From contig CANGYF010000003.1 of the NCBI GenBank assembly GCA_947458265.1, positions 124,001 through 188,000 of the forward strand: a stretch of DNA of 64,000 nt, written 5' to 3'. Of this stretch, positions 28,866 through 38,821 are shown piece by piece. How positions within the stretch are numbered: the first letter of the stretch is position 1; every line of letters starts with the position of its first letter. Source of the DNA: Betaproteobacteria bacterium. Lineage in GTDB: Bacteria; Pseudomonadota; Gammaproteobacteria; Burkholderiales; CAIKXV01. The notes beneath the pieces are model-generated. The model did no database searches, was not told the origin of the DNA, and was given only the letters and a program-made list of their open reading frames with translations. The position numbers and the translations under genes were made by a program.

Positions 28866-30200
28866 ATGCCGCCGTTCGAACCGATCCCGCTGCCCGAGCT
28901 TGCGCGCACCGCGCGTGAACGCCGCAACCGGCTGGCTGCGCGCTTTGGCGAGGGCATCGCCGTGCTGTCCACCGCGCCAGAGCGCACGCGCAACCGCGAT
29001 ACCCACTATCCGTACCGGTTCGACAGCTATTTCTACTACCTGACCGCCTTCCCGGAGCCGGAAGCGGTCGTGGTAATCGTCGGCGGCGCCAGGCCCCGGC
29101 ACATCCTGTTCTGCCGCGCGCGCGATCCTGAGCGCGAACTCTGGGACGGCTACCGGCATGGTCCCGAGGCTGCCTGCGAGCGTTTCGGCTTCGACGAGGC
29201 CTACCCGGTGTCGGAACTCGATGCACGCATGCCCAGGCTGATCTCCGACCAGCCGGCGCTTTACTGCGCGATCGGCGAGGACGCAGCGTGGAGCGCACGG
29301 GTGTCGGGCTGGCTGAACGAGGTACGTGCACTGGCGCGCACCGGTGTGTCCGCACCCGCGACCCTGGGCGAGGTTCGCGTGCTGGTCGATGCGATGCGCG
29401 TGGTGAAGGACGCGCAGGAGCTGTCCATCATGCGCAGGGCTGCGGCGATCTCCTGCGATGCGCACCGGCGCGCGATGCGCGCGACCCGGCCCGGCAGATT
29501 CGAGTTCGAGGTCGAGGCCGAACTCCTGCATGCATTCCGCGCGGCGGGCGCACAGGCACCCGCATACACATCGATCGTGGCCGGCGGCGCGAACGCCTGC
29601 GTGCTGCACTACGTCGAGAATGCATCGAAGCTCGCCGCCGGCGACCTGCTGCTGATCGACGCCGGCTGCGAACTCGACGGCTACGCGTCGGACATCACCC
29701 GCACCTTCCCGGTCGACGGCCGCTTCAGCGGGCCGCAGCGCGCGCTGTACGAGTGCGTGCTCGAGGCGCAGCGGCTGGCCATCGAGGCGGTGCGGCCCGG
29801 CGCGAGCTGGCAGGCACCGCACGACGCGGCCGTGTCGGCACTGTGCGCCGGCTTCGTCGACCTCGGCCTGTGCGAAGGGCCGGTCGAGCGCGTGCTGGAG
29901 TCCGGCGACTACAAGCAGTTCTACATGCACCGCACCGGTCACTGGCTGGGGCTGGATGTGCACGACGCGGGCGACTACAAGCGCGACGGCGACTGGGTGC
30001 TGCTCGAGCCGGGGCAGGTGACGACGGTCGAGCCGGGCTGCTACGTGCGGCCCGGCGAAAAGGTGCCGGAAGCGTTCTGGAACATCGGCATCCGCATCGA
30101 GGACGATGTCGTGGTCACTGCCGGCGGCAACGAAGTGATCACCGCGGATGCGCCCAAGCGCATCGAAGACATCGAGGCCTGGATGCGCGACCGGTCGTGA
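28866..30200 (+). CDS. pepP: Xaa-Pro aminopeptidase
   Basis: PepP removes N-terminal residues preceding proline. The 444-residue product has an N-terminal creatinase-like domain (RNRDTHYPYRFDSYFYYLT) and a C-terminal pita-bread metallopeptidase domain. The dinuclear metal ligands are all visible: two Asp in LIDAGCELDGYASDITRTFP, His in HRTGHWLGLDVHD, Glu in TVEPGCYV and Glu in GIRIEDDVVV. I start at ATG 28866 because the -10 element at 28832-28837 makes the earlier ATG at 28836 unlikely to be transcribed. Its TGA overlaps the ubiH GTG start, and pepP-ubiH is a widespread pair. Confidence 0.95.
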   Translation: MPPFEPIPLPELARTARERRNRLAARFGEGIAVLSTAPERTRNRDTHYPYRFDSYFYYLTAFPEPEAVVVIVGGARPRHILFCRARDPERELWDGYRHGPEAACERFGFDEAYPVSELDARMPRLISDQPALYCAIGEDAAWSARVSGWLNEVRALARTGVSAPATLGEVRVLVDAMRVVKDAQELSIMRRAAAISCDAHRRAMRATRPGRFEFEVEAELLHAFRAAGAQAPAYTSIVAGGANACVLHYVENASKLAAGDLLLIDAGCELDGYASDITRTFPVDGRFSGPQRALYECVLEAQRLAIEAVRPGASWQAPHDAAVSALCAGFVDLGLCEGPVERVLESGDYKQFYMHRTGHWLGLDVHDAGDYKRDGDWVLLEPGQVTTVEPGCYVRPGEKVPEAFWNIGIRIEDDVVVTAGGNEVITADAPKRIEDIEAWMRDRS

Positions 30201-31372
30201 CCGCCGACATGTTGCCGGTGGCGATCGTCGGCGCCGGTCCCGTGGGCGCGGTGGCCGCGCTGGCGCTCGCCGCGCGCGGCGTGCAGGCGCGGCTGTTCGA
30301 TGCCCGCGAGGCGGCTGGCGGCAAGCCGGACCGCAGGTCGATCGCGCTGTCCTGGGGTACACGGCTTGCGCTGGAACGGCTGGGCGTGTGGACGCGCATC
30401 GCGCGTCCTGATCCGATCACGCGCGTCAGCGTCAGCGAGCGGGGCGCCTTCGGCAGCATCGAGTTCACCTGCGCCGACCTCGGCACGCCGGCGCTCGGCT
30501 TCGTCGTCGACTACGGCGACCTGGCGCAGGCCTGCAGCCGGGCGCTCGACGAGGCTGGCATCGCGACCGCATGGAGCACGCCGGTGGCCGCCGTGGAACC
30601 GGGCACCGGCAGCCTGTCCCTGGTCCTGGCGCGTGGCGACGGCGCACCGCGCGTGGCGGCGCGCTGCGTGGTGATGGCCGATGGTGCGGAGGGCATCGAG
30701 GGCGGTCCGCTGCCGGCGAAGGCAGGGCAGGCCTATCGGCAGGTCGCGCTGGTCGGCGACGTGGGCTGCGAGCGCTTCACGCCCGGCCGTGCGTTCGAGC
30801 GGTTCGCCGGCAGCGGCCCGCTGGCACTGTTGCCCCGGGCGGGGCACCATGCCTGTGTCTGGGTGCTCGAACCCGACCGGGCGCAGGCGCTGCTCGATGC
30901 CGGCCCTGCCGCACTGTCGCAGGCGCTCGAGCGTGCGGCAGGACCGGGCTTCGGTTCGATGCGTTGGCTCACTTCGCCGGCGCTCGTGCCGCTCGTGCTG
31001 CGCCGGGCCGGGCCCTCGACAGACCCGCGGGTGGTGGCCATCGGCAACGCGTCGCAGGTGTTGCATCCGGTCGCCGGGCAGGGCTTCAACCTGGGCGTGC
31101 GCGACGCGCTCAGCCTGGCTGCGGCGTGGCCGTTGCGGCTGCCGACGTCGGTAGCCTCGGACGCCGCCCTGCTGCGCGCGCTCGCGGCCTTCACGAAGGC
31201 GCGCAGGGTCGATCGCGGCTTCACCGTCGCCACCACCGACGCGATCGCGCGCATGACGGCGATCGACGATCCACTGGCGGCCGCGGTGCGCGGCATCGGG
31301 CTGGCCGCCATCGACCTGCTGCCCGCGCTGCGCCGGCGCGCGCTGGAGACGCTGGTGTTCGGCGCCGGCTGA
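30197..31372 (+). CDS. ubiH: UbiH/UbiF-family FAD-dependent ubiquinone-ring hydroxylase
   Basis: These flavoprotein monooxygenases add hydroxyl groups to the ubiquinone ring. The 391-residue product has the FAD dinucleotide-binding motif VAIVGAGPVGAVAALALAARG split around residues 7-27, and the second FAD motif VVAIGNASQVLHPVAGQGFN near residue 280. There Asn-Ala replaces the more usual Asp-Ala, which occurs in some members. The GTG start overlaps the pepP stop; ATG 30209 is an alternative. Position after pepP supports UbiH, but UbiF- or UbiI-like ring positions cannot be separated by eye. Confidence 0.88.
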   Translation: MTADMLPVAIVGAGPVGAVAALALAARGVQARLFDAREAAGGKPDRRSIALSWGTRLALERLGVWTRIARPDPITRVSVSERGAFGSIEFTCADLGTPALGFVVDYGDLAQACSRALDEAGIATAWSTPVAAVEPGTGSLSLVLARGDGAPRVAARCVVMADGAEGIEGGPLPAKAGQAYRQVALVGDVGCERFTPGRAFERFAGSGPLALLPRAGHHACVWVLEPDRAQALLDAGPAALSQALERAAGPGFGSMRWLTSPALVPLVLRRAGPSTDPRVVAIGNASQVLHPVAGQGFNLGVRDALSLAAAWPLRLPTSVASDAALLRALAAFTKARRVDRGFTVATTDAIARMTAIDDPLAAAVRGIGLAAIDLLPALRRRALETLVFGAG

Positions 31373-31436
31373 GGACGTCCCACTACCACAGGCTCGTGTG
31401 GTCCGGTAAGCCGAATGCCCGGCGGTTCTTTTGGCT

Positions 31437-31464
31437 TTGCACCGACACGCGCAGTCATTACAAT
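31437..31464 (+). promoter_or_regulatory. Sigma-70-type promoter for dusB-fis
   Basis: TTGCAC and TACAAT are separated by 16 bp. Transcription would start near 31471, leaving a leader of about 120 nt before dusB. In E. coli the dusB-fis promoter is controlled by Fis itself and by the stringent response; whether that holds here is not visible. Confidence 0.6.
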
Positions 31465-31589
31465 CCGCTTCCCCCGGTGGTTCGTCGACGGTGCGAGTGC
31501 GGCTTCTCTGCAGCTTCGATGCAGCGTCGGCACCGTTTCGTCCGACGGCCACGAGCCCCTGCCACAGAACGTTCCCTGCCTGCGACGCC

Positions 31590-32666
31590 ATGCGCATCGG
31601 TCCCTACGACATCTCGCCTTCACTCGTCGTCGCACCGATGGCCGGTGTCACCGATCGTCCGTTCCGCAGCGTGTGCCGGCGCATGGGTGCCGGGCTTGCG
31701 GTGTCCGAGATGGTGTCGGCAGATCCGCGCCTGCGCGCGACCGAAAAGTCGCGCCGGCGCAGCGACCACACCGGCGAGTCCGGCCCGATCTCCGCGCAGA
31801 TTGCCGGAGCCGATCCGCAATGGCTGGCTGACGCAGCGCGCCACAACGTCGCGCTCGGGGCGCAACTGATCGATATCAACATGGGTTGCCCGGCGAAGAA
31901 GGTGTGCAACGTCGCAGCCGGCTCGGCCCTGCTGCGCGACGCGCCGCTGGTGGCGCGCATCCTCGAGGCCGTGGTGGCCGCGGTGCCCGTGCCTGTCACG
32001 CTGAAGATTCGCACCGGCTGGGATCGCAGTTCGCGCAATGCGGTGCAGGTCGCGCGTATCGCGGAGGGCTCGGGCATCCAGGCGCTGACCGTGCATGGCC
32101 GCACCCGTGCCGATGCCTTCGAGGGCAGTGCCGAGTACGAGACGATCGCCGAGGTGAAGTCCGCCGTGGGCATCCCGGTGATCGCCAACGGTGACATCGT
32201 CGATCCCGAGGGTGCCCGTGCGGTGCTGTCCGCCACCGGCGCGGATGCGCTGATGATCGGCCGTGGCGCCTTCGGCCGACCGTGGCTGTTCCGTGAGATC
32301 GCCCATTTCCTGGCGACCGGGAAGGTCCTGCCTGCGCCCGATGCGCGCGAGTGGAGCGAGATCGTCCTTGCGCACCTCGACGACATCCACGCGTTCCATG
32401 GCGAGCAGGCCGGGGTGCGCTTCGCGCGCAAGCACATCGGCTGGTACGTGCACGGCATGCCGGGGGGCGAGGTGCTGCGCGACCAGGTCAACCAGGCCTG
32501 CACCATCGCAGCGCAGCGCGCGGCGGTCGAGGCCTGGTGCGCAGTGCTGCAGGCGCGGGAACGACGGGGTGTCGCGCCAGCCCCGGTGGCGTCCAGGCCC
32601 GTCTACAACAACCACCGTACGTCCGCCGGGCGCGAGCGTCCCCGGCTGGAGGAGATCCATCGATGA
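31590..32666 (+). CDS. dusB: tRNA-dihydrouridine synthase B
   Basis: DusB reduces a uridine in the tRNA D-loop with FMN and NADPH. The 358-residue product has the FMN-barrel start SLVVAPMAGVTDRPFR, the catalytic Cys100 in NMGCPAKKV, and phosphate-binding stretches IPVIANGDIVDPEGA and ALMIGRGAFGRPWLF. I start at MRIGPYDISPS (31590), the family N-terminus, although the frame is open further upstream past the promoter. It overlaps fis as ATGA, the conserved dusB-fis pair. Confidence 0.96.
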   Translation: MRIGPYDISPSLVVAPMAGVTDRPFRSVCRRMGAGLAVSEMVSADPRLRATEKSRRRSDHTGESGPISAQIAGADPQWLADAARHNVALGAQLIDINMGCPAKKVCNVAAGSALLRDAPLVARILEAVVAAVPVPVTLKIRTGWDRSSRNAVQVARIAEGSGIQALTVHGRTRADAFEGSAEYETIAEVKSAVGIPVIANGDIVDPEGARAVLSATGADALMIGRGAFGRPWLFREIAHFLATGKVLPAPDAREWSEIVLAHLDDIHAFHGEQAGVRFARKHIGWYVHGMPGGEVLRDQVNQACTIAAQRAAVEAWCAVLQARERRGVAPAPVASRPVYNNHRTSAGRERPRLEEIHR

Positions 32667-32911
32667 AGGAAGAAAGCGAACTCAGTCGTACCGTCCGACG
32701 CGCGATCGACAGCTACTTCCGCGACCTCGACGGACAGAAACCGCATGCGATCTACGAGATGGTCATCCACTGCGTCGAACGCCCGATGATCGAGTCCGTG
32801 CTCGAACTCGCGGACGGCAACCAGAGCCGCGCCGCCGAGATCCTCGGCCTGAACCGGAACACGCTGCGCAAGAAGATGAAGGAACACGGCCTCGACGGGC
32901 CGCGGCAATAA
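32663..32911 (+). CDS. fis: Fis-family nucleoid/regulatory protein
   Basis: Fis is a small DNA-bending protein that activates stable-RNA promoters and shapes the nucleoid. The 82-residue product has the helical dimerisation region ([18 protein letters not shown]) and a C-terminal helix-turn-helix with [20 protein letters not shown], the classical Fis signature. It overlaps dusB by 4 bp and lies one base before purH, so dusB, fis and purH are likely one transcript. It is a little shorter than the 98-residue E. coli Fis at the N-terminus, as is usual in betaproteobacteria. Confidence 0.95.
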   Translation: MKEESELSRTVRRAIDSYFRDLDGQKPHAIYEMVIHCVERPMIESVLELADGNQSRAAEILGLNRNTLRKKMKEHGLDGPRQ

Positions 32912-32912
32912 C

Positions 32913-34505
32913 ATGGCCAGCCCCGACTACCCGCGGCGCGCGCTGCTCAGCGTCTCCGACAAGTCCGGCCTGGAGGCGTTCGCCACCCGGCTGGCCGGCC
33001 TCGGCTATGAACTCGTATCCACCGGGGGCACTGCAGCGGCGTTGCGCGCAGCTGGCCTCGAGGTCACCGAAGTGGCGGCGCTCACCGGTTTCCCCGAGAT
33101 GCTCGATGGCCGCGTGAAGACGCTGCATCCGAAGGTGCACGGCGCCATCCTCGCGCGCCTTGACCTGGCCGCCCATCGCGAGGCGATCGACGGCGCGGGC
33201 ATCTCCCCGATCTCGCTGGTGGTGGTCAACCTCTACCCGTTCCGCGAAGTGTCGTCCCGGCCCGGTGTCACCCTCGACGAGGCGGTCGAGAACATCGACA
33301 TCGGCGGCCCGGCGATGGTCCGTGCGGCGGCGAAGAACTACCCGCACGTGGGCATCGTCACCGATCCGTCCGACTATCCGTGCGTGATCGAGGAACTGTC
33401 CGCCTCCGGCGTATTGTCGGATGCCACCCGCTTCGAACTGGCGCGCAAGGCCTTTTCGCATACGGCAGCCTACGACGGTGCCATCAGCAACTACCTCGGC
33501 CGCGTCGCCGCCGGCGGCGACGTCGATGCCTGGCCGGCACAGATCAACTTCTCGTTTACCCGGCTGTCGCGGCTGCGCTATGGCGAGAACCCGCACCAGG
33601 CGGCTGCGTTCTACCGCGACCTGGGCAGCGACGCGGCGACGACCGCCGGCACCATCGCCGGCGCAGTGCAGCGCCAGGGCAAGGAACTGTCGTACAACAA
33701 CATCGCCGACGCCGACGCGGCCTGGGAGTGCGTGCGCAGCATCGATACGGCGGCCGGCCAGGTGGCCTGCGTGATCGTGAAGCATGCCAACCCCTGCGGC
33801 GTGGCGATCGGCGCTGACGCGGCCGAGGCCTACCGGCGCGCCTTCGCGACCGACCCGACCTCCGCCTTCGGCGGCATCATCGCCTTCAACCGCCCCCTGG
33901 ACGAGGCCGGGGCGCGTGCCGTGTCCGGGCAGTTTGCCGAAGTGGTGATCGCGCCCGAGGTGCTGCCCGCTGCCCTCGAAGTGCTGGCGGCGAAGGCTTC
34001 GCTGCGCGTGCTCGAGGCTGGCCATGGCACGGCGCGCAACACGGTGCACCTGCAGCGGGTTGGCGGCGGGTTGCTGGTCCAGGGAAGCGACCTGCCCGGC
34101 CACGACCCGGCGCAACTGAAGGTGGTCACCCGGCGCGCCCCGACGCCGACGGAGATGACCGACCTGCTGTTCGCCTGGCAGGTGGCGAAGTTCGTGAAGT
34201 CGAATGCGATCGTGTTCGCGCGCGGCGCGCAGGTGCTGGGCGTCGGTGCCGGGCAGATGAGTCGCATCGACAGCGTGCGCATCGCGCGCCACAAGGCGGG
34301 CGAGGCCGGGCTTGACCTGGCCGGTGCCTGCGTCGCCTCCGATGCGTTCTTCCCGTTCCGCGACGGGCTCGATGCGCTGGTCGAGGCTGGTGCACGCGCG
34401 GTGATCCAGCCCGGTGGCAGCGTGCGCGATGCCGAGGTGATCGCCGCGGCCGACGACCAGGGCGTCGCGATGGTGTTCACCGGCATGCGCCATTTCCGCC
34501 ATTGA
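32913..34505 (+). CDS. purH: Bifunctional AICAR transformylase/IMP cyclohydrolase
   Basis: PurH performs the last two steps of IMP synthesis. The 530-residue protein has the N-terminal cyclohydrolase domain ([46 protein letters not shown]) and the C-terminal transformylase domain with [29 protein letters not shown] and [13 protein letters not shown]. It starts one base after the fis stop codon. purD follows after 150 bp. The length matches the family. Confidence 0.97.
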   Translation: MASPDYPRRALLSVSDKSGLEAFATRLAGLGYELVSTGGTAAALRAAGLEVTEVAALTGFPEMLDGRVKTLHPKVHGAILARLDLAAHREAIDGAGISPISLVVVNLYPFREVSSRPGVTLDEAVENIDIGGPAMVRAAAKNYPHVGIVTDPSDYPCVIEELSASGVLSDATRFELARKAFSHTAAYDGAISNYLGRVAAGGDVDAWPAQINFSFTRLSRLRYGENPHQAAAFYRDLGSDAATTAGTIAGAVQRQGKELSYNNIADADAAWECVRSIDTAAGQVACVIVKHANPCGVAIGADAAEAYRRAFATDPTSAFGGIIAFNRPLDEAGARAVSGQFAEVVIAPEVLPAALEVLAAKASLRVLEAGHGTARNTVHLQRVGGGLLVQGSDLPGHDPAQLKVVTRRAPTPTEMTDLLFAWQVAKFVKSNAIVFARGAQVLGVGAGQMSRIDSVRIARHKAGEAGLDLAGACVASDAFFPFRDGLDALVEAGARAVIQPGGSVRDAEVIAAADDQGVAMVFTGMRHFRH

Positions 34506-34655
34506 AGCATCGGCCAACCGTGCGCGATCCCGCGCAGTGCACGTGTCTGCCGCGGGCGGATCGGGTACGATCCGACGCGTGATGAACGCGTTCTGCCGAT
34601 CCTTCCTGCCTGCATCCCGGCCATGCCGGGCCCGTCCCCTCAAGGGGGACACTCG

Positions 34656-35945
34656 ATGAAGGTCCTCGTGATCGGCGGCGGTGGCCGGGAACACGCGCTG
34701 GCCTGGAAGCTCGCGGCCTCGCCACGCCTTCAATGCGTGTTCGTCGCGCCGGGCAATGCCGGCACGGCGCGCGAGGAGGGCGTCACCAACGTGCCGCTGA
34801 CCACGGTCGCCGAGTGGGTCGACTTCGCGCGCCGCGAGGGCATTGGCCTGACGGTGGTCGGTCCCGAGGCACCGCTGGCCGAGGGCGTGGTCGATGCGTT
34901 CCGTGCGGCCGGGCTGCGCATCTTCGGCCCGACGGCGGCTGCGGCGCAGCTGGAGAGCTCCAAGGAGTTCGCCAAGGCGTTCATGCAGCGCCACCGCATC
35001 CCCACGGCTCCATATGCCGCGTTCGACGATGCCGCAGCCGCGCATGCCTATGTCGATTCAGTCGGTGCGCCGATCGTGGTGAAGGCCGACGGCCTCGCGG
35101 CCGGCAAGGGCGTGGTGGTGGCCACCGACGTGGCCGAGGCGCATGCCGCGATCGACCGTTTCCTGGTCGGCCGTTCGCTCGGCAACGCTGGCGCGCGGGT
35201 CGTGGTCGAGGGCTTCCTCGCCGGCGAGGAAGCCAGCTTCATCGTGATGGTCGATGGCGAGCGCGCGGTCGCGCTGGCCACCAGCCAGGACCACAAGCGG
35301 CTGTGCGACGGCGATGTCGGTCCGAACACCGGCGGCATGGGCGCCTACTCGCCGGCACCGGTGGTCACGCCGCAGTTGCATGCGCGGGTGATGCGCGAGG
35401 TGATCAATCCGACCATCGCCGGGCTGGCGGCCGAGGGCATGCCGTTCACCGGCTTCCTCTACGCCGGGCTGATGATCGGTGCCGATGGTTCACCGCAGGT
35501 GCTCGAATTCAATTGCCGGCTCGGCGATCCCGAGACGCAGCCGATCCTGATGCGCCTGAAGACCGACCTGGTCGACCTGGTCGAACTGGCACTGGCCGGC
35601 CGGCTTGCCGAGGCCGAGCCGGAATGGGATCGGCGTGTCGCGGTCGGCATCGTGATGGCCGCGGGCGGCTATCCCGATGCGCCGCGCGCCGGCGACGAGA
35701 TCACCGGGCTGCCGGCACCGCAGCCCGATTGCCGGGTGTTCCATGCCGGTACTGCGCTTGCCGGCGATGCGGTGGTCACCGCAGGCGGCCGGGTGCTGTG
35801 CGTCACCGCACTCGGCGACAACATCCGGGCGGCGCAGCGCCGCGCATACGAAGCCGTCGATCGCATCCGATTCGCCGGCGCACAGTTCAGGCGTGACATC
35901 GGGCACCGTGCGGCGGGTCGTACTGGTGGCCCGGCGCAGGGGTGA
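34656..35945 (+). CDS. purD: Phosphoribosylamine-glycine ligase
   Basis: PurD ligates glycine to phosphoribosylamine in purine synthesis. The 429-residue ATP-grasp enzyme begins [19 protein letters not shown] with GGGGGA-type Shine-Dalgarno spacing upstream. It has [19 protein letters not shown], the ATP-binding [27 protein letters not shown] and [14 protein letters not shown]. Its TGA overlaps a GTG of hemF. The upstream gap (34506-34655) contains TACGAT near 34568, a possible -10, so it may have its own promoter besides read-through from purH. Confidence 0.96.
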   Translation: MKVLVIGGGGREHALAWKLAASPRLQCVFVAPGNAGTAREEGVTNVPLTTVAEWVDFARREGIGLTVVGPEAPLAEGVVDAFRAAGLRIFGPTAAAAQLESSKEFAKAFMQRHRIPTAPYAAFDDAAAAHAYVDSVGAPIVVKADGLAAGKGVVVATDVAEAHAAIDRFLVGRSLGNAGARVVVEGFLAGEEASFIVMVDGERAVALATSQDHKRLCDGDVGPNTGGMGAYSPAPVVTPQLHARVMREVINPTIAGLAAEGMPFTGFLYAGLMIGADGSPQVLEFNCRLGDPETQPILMRLKTDLVDLVELALAGRLAEAEPEWDRRVAVGIVMAAGGYPDAPRAGDEITGLPAPQPDCRVFHAGTALAGDAVVTAGGRVLCVTALGDNIRAAQRRAYEAVDRIRFAGAQFRRDIGHRAAGRTGGPAQG

Positions 35946-35950
35946 CCATC

Positions 35951-36877
35951 ATGTCGTCAGTCGATGCAGCGCAGGTCAAGTCCTTCCTGACGGGGTTGCA
36001 GGCGGGGATCGTCGCCGAGCTCGAGCAGGCCGATGGCAACGGGTTCCACCGTGATGGCTGGGAACGCCCGGCCGGCGGCGGCGGACTGTCCTGCGTGATC
36101 GAGGGCGGTGCGCTGTTCGAGCGCGGCGGCGTGAACTTCTCGCACGTGACCGGCGATCGCCTGCCTCCGTCGGCCAGCGCCGGCCGTCCGGAACTGGCGG
36201 GCCGCGGCTTCGAGGCGATGGGCGTGTCCCTGGTGCTGCATCCGCGCAATCCGTATGTGCCGACGGTGCACATGAACGTCCGCTTCTTCATCGCCAACCC
36301 GGTGGCAGGCGACACCGCCGGCCAGCCGGTCTGGTGGTTCGGTGGCGGCATGGACCTCACGCCCTACTACGGCTTCGAGGCCGATGCGGTCCATTTCCAC
36401 CGCACCTGCAGCGACGCGCTGGCGCCGTTCGGTGCGGGTCGCTACGCCGAGTACAAGGACTGGTGCGACCGCTACTTCTTCCTGAAGCACCGCAACGAGC
36501 CGCGCGGCATCGGCGGTGTGTTCTTCGACGACCTGTCGGAACCCGATTTCGCCACCGCCTTCGGGCTCATGCAGTCCGTCGGCAGCCGCTTCACCGCAGC
36601 CTACCTGCCGCTGGTCGAACGGCGCCGTGCGATGGCCTACGGCGAGCGCGAGCGCACCTGGCAGGCGATCCGCCGTGGCCGCTATGTCGAGTTCAACCTG
36701 GTGTTCGACCGTGGCACGCTGTTCGGCCTGCAGTCCGGCGGGCGCACCGAGTCCATCCTGATGTCGATGCCGCCGAAGGTCGAGTGGCGCTACGACTACC
36801 ACCCCGAGCCAGGCACCGAGGAAGCGCGGCTGCATTCCGACTTCCTGACCGGCCGCGACTGGCTCGCCGCCAGCTGA
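35951..36877 (+). CDS. hemF: Oxygen-dependent coproporphyrinogen III oxidase
   Basis: HemF decarboxylates coproporphyrinogen III to protoporphyrinogen IX using molecular oxygen, which indicates an aerobic lifestyle. The 308-residue product carries the family stretches [61 protein letters not shown] and [22 protein letters not shown] 35951 has AGGGG 8 nt upstream and is preferred over GTG 35942, which overlaps the purD stop. With hemB and hemL it is the third heme gene in the window. Confidence 0.96.
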   Translation: MSSVDAAQVKSFLTGLQAGIVAELEQADGNGFHRDGWERPAGGGGLSCVIEGGALFERGGVNFSHVTGDRLPPSASAGRPELAGRGFEAMGVSLVLHPRNPYVPTVHMNVRFFIANPVAGDTAGQPVWWFGGGMDLTPYYGFEADAVHFHRTCSDALAPFGAGRYAEYKDWCDRYFFLKHRNEPRGIGGVFFDDLSEPDFATAFGLMQSVGSRFTAAYLPLVERRRAMAYGERERTWQAIRRGRYVEFNLVFDRGTLFGLQSGGRTESILMSMPPKVEWRYDYHPEPGTEEARLHSDFLTGRDWLAAS

Positions 36878-36889
36878 TCCCGCACCGGG

Positions 36890-38821
36890 CTAAGGCCGGC
36901 GCCGGCGCAGGCTAAGGCGCTCCCCGAGTTCGCGGATGTGCTCCAGCCAGCGGCTGGGCAGCGCCAGGCGGGGTGTCGAGGACAGCTCCGGGGATTGCCG
37001 GAGCACCAGCTGCGGGGACTGTTCGAACTGCTGGGCGCGCTCGAGCGCGGCGATCAGGTGGCCACGCAGGCTCTTCAGCGCCACCGGCTTGTTGATGAAG
37101 CGGAAGATCTGCGCCTCGTTGATCAGGCCGATCATCAGCTCCGAATCGGAGGCCTCGGTGACCACCAGCGTCAGCAGCTGCGGGTGGTCCTGCTTCAGCG
37201 TCTTGATCAGGTTCGCGTTGTCCGGCGGGCTGCCGGCATCGATGTCGAACAGCACGACGCTGATGTCGCCTGCCGCCAGTTCGACCAGCGCGGCTTCCGG
37301 ACCGGACGCCTGGCGCACCGGACCGATGTCGGCCATCAATTCGCGCGTCGAGCGGTAGAGCTCGCCGTTGGCATCGACCACCAGGATCGCGCGATCGGGC
37401 CGCAGCTTCATCGCAGGCGGAGGGGCAAGGTCGGCCAGTTCGATCGACACGGCGATCGCTTCGCGCACGATCGACCGCAGCTCGTTGTTGTCCCATGGCT
37501 TGGCGACGAAGCGGTAGATCTCACCGTCGTTGATCGAACCGACGATGGATGCGAGGTCGGCATAACCGGTAAGCAGGATGCGCATCGATCCCGGGGCGAT
37601 CTCCTTTGCCCGGCGCAGCAGTTCGACGCCCGCCATGCCCGGCATCCGCTGGTCGCTGATGATCGCGTGCATCCTGTGCCTCGAGATGAACGCCAGTGCA
37701 TGCTCGCAGTCGGTGGTCGCGAACACGTGGTAGTCGTTGCAGAACACCGACTTCAGCGCGCTCAGGATCCGCTCTTCATCGTCCACCACCAGCAGTCGCG
37801 GCTTGTGTGCCGAGGAGACCGGACGGGCGGCGCTTTGCCCGCGTTCGCCCGAGAACGTGCCGCCCGGAGGCACGGTGTGCTGGCGCCGCGCGGCGGCCAG
37901 GCGCCGGGCGGCACCCGCGAGTCCCGCGGCGGCGGCTACCGTGGTCGATGGCGACGCTGCATCGCCGGGCGTGGTGTCGCCGGTCAACACCAGGCTGTCG
38001 GCAATCGCCTCGGCGAACAGGGCGCTGAACTCGGTCGCGCTGTTGAAGCGCTCGTCGATCGGCTTTGCCAGCGCGGTCAGCACTACTTCGTCCAGGCTGG
38101 TCGACACGTTTGCGTTCAGGCGTGACGGCGGGATGGGCAGCGTCTCGAGGTCGAGCACCTGGCGCATGATCTGCGGCGTGCCACCGCTGTAGGGCCGGAT
38201 GCTGGTCAGCAACTCGTAGGCGATCACGCCAGCTGCGTAGAGGTCTGCCGCAGGGCCGACATCCTGTCCGAGGAACTGCTCGGGGGCCATGTAATAGGGC
38301 GTACCGAAAATCTGCCCGCTATAGGTCAGGTTCGATGACTCGATGCGCGCGATGCCGAAGTCGCTGATCTTGACCCGGCCATCGGCGTTGAGCAGGACGT
38401 TCGCCGGCTTGATGTCCCTGTGCACGACGCCCTGCGCATGGGAATGCGCGAGCGCATCGAGCAGTTCGGCCATGATGCGCGCCACCTCGCGAAGCGTGAA
38501 GCGGCGCCGCGCGGCCAGGTGCTGGTGCAGGGAATTGCCCTCGACCAGCTCCATCGCGATGAACGCGGTATCGCCGTCCTCGCCGTACTCGAATACCTGC
38601 ACGATGTTCGGGTGGACCAGGCGCCCGGCCGCCTGTGCTTCGCGCCGGAAGCGGTCGAGCGTGCCGGCCTGTTCGTCGGCCGGCAATGCCGCGCGGCTGA
38701 TCGACTTGATCGCGACGGCCCGCTCGATCGCGATGTCGAAGCCGCGGTAGACCATGCCCCCGCCGCCGCGGCCGATGGCGGCATCGATACGGTACTTGCC
38801 GATGTGATCCGGCAGGATCAT
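36890..38821 (-). CDS. Ser/Thr protein kinase fused to two receiver domains (copy 1)
   Basis: The 643-residue protein has a Hanks-type kinase domain (about residues 10-270) with GRGGGGMVYRG, Lys39, the catalytic HRDIKPAN (Asp136), DFG at 154-156 and APE at 179-181. A low-complexity linker leads to receiver domain 1 (about 340-460), with VVDDEER, phospho-acceptor Asp390 in ISDQRMPG, LLTGYAD and the Lys of AKPW. Receiver 2 (about 477-595) is degenerate: its acid pocket reads VVDANGE and the acceptor candidate is Asp526 in LFDID. No membrane segment is present. The start overlaps the histidine kinase gene upstream by 4 bp, which suggests that kinase phosphorylates the receivers. Biological output is unknown. 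Confidence 0.9.
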   Translation of the reverse strand: MILPDHIGKYRIDAAIGRGGGGMVYRGFDIAIERAVAIKSISRAALPADEQAGTLDRFRREAQAAGRLVHPNIVQVFEYGEDGDTAFIAMELVEGNSLHQHLAARRRFTLREVARIMAELLDALAHSHAQGVVHRDIKPANVLLNADGRVKISDFGIARIESSNLTYSGQIFGTPYYMAPEQFLGQDVGPAADLYAAGVIAYELLTSIRPYSGGTPQIMRQVLDLETLPIPPSRLNANVSTSLDEVVLTALAKPIDERFNSATEFSALFAEAIADSLVLTGDTTPGDAASPSTTVAAAAGLAGAARRLAAARRQHTVPPGGTFSGERGQSAARPVSSAHKPRLLVVDDEERILSALKSVFCNDYHVFATTDCEHALAFISRHRMHAIISDQRMPGMAGVELLRRAKEIAPGSMRILLTGYADLASIVGSINDGEIYRFVAKPWDNNELRSIVREAIAVSIELADLAPPPAMKLRPDRAILVVDANGELYRSTRELMADIGPVRQASGPEAALVELAAGDISVVLFDIDAGSPPDNANLIKTLKQDHPQLLTLVVTEASDSELMIGLINEAQIFRFINKPVALKSLRGHLIAALERAQQFEQSPQLVLRQSPELSSTPRLALPSRWLEHIRELGERLSLRRRRP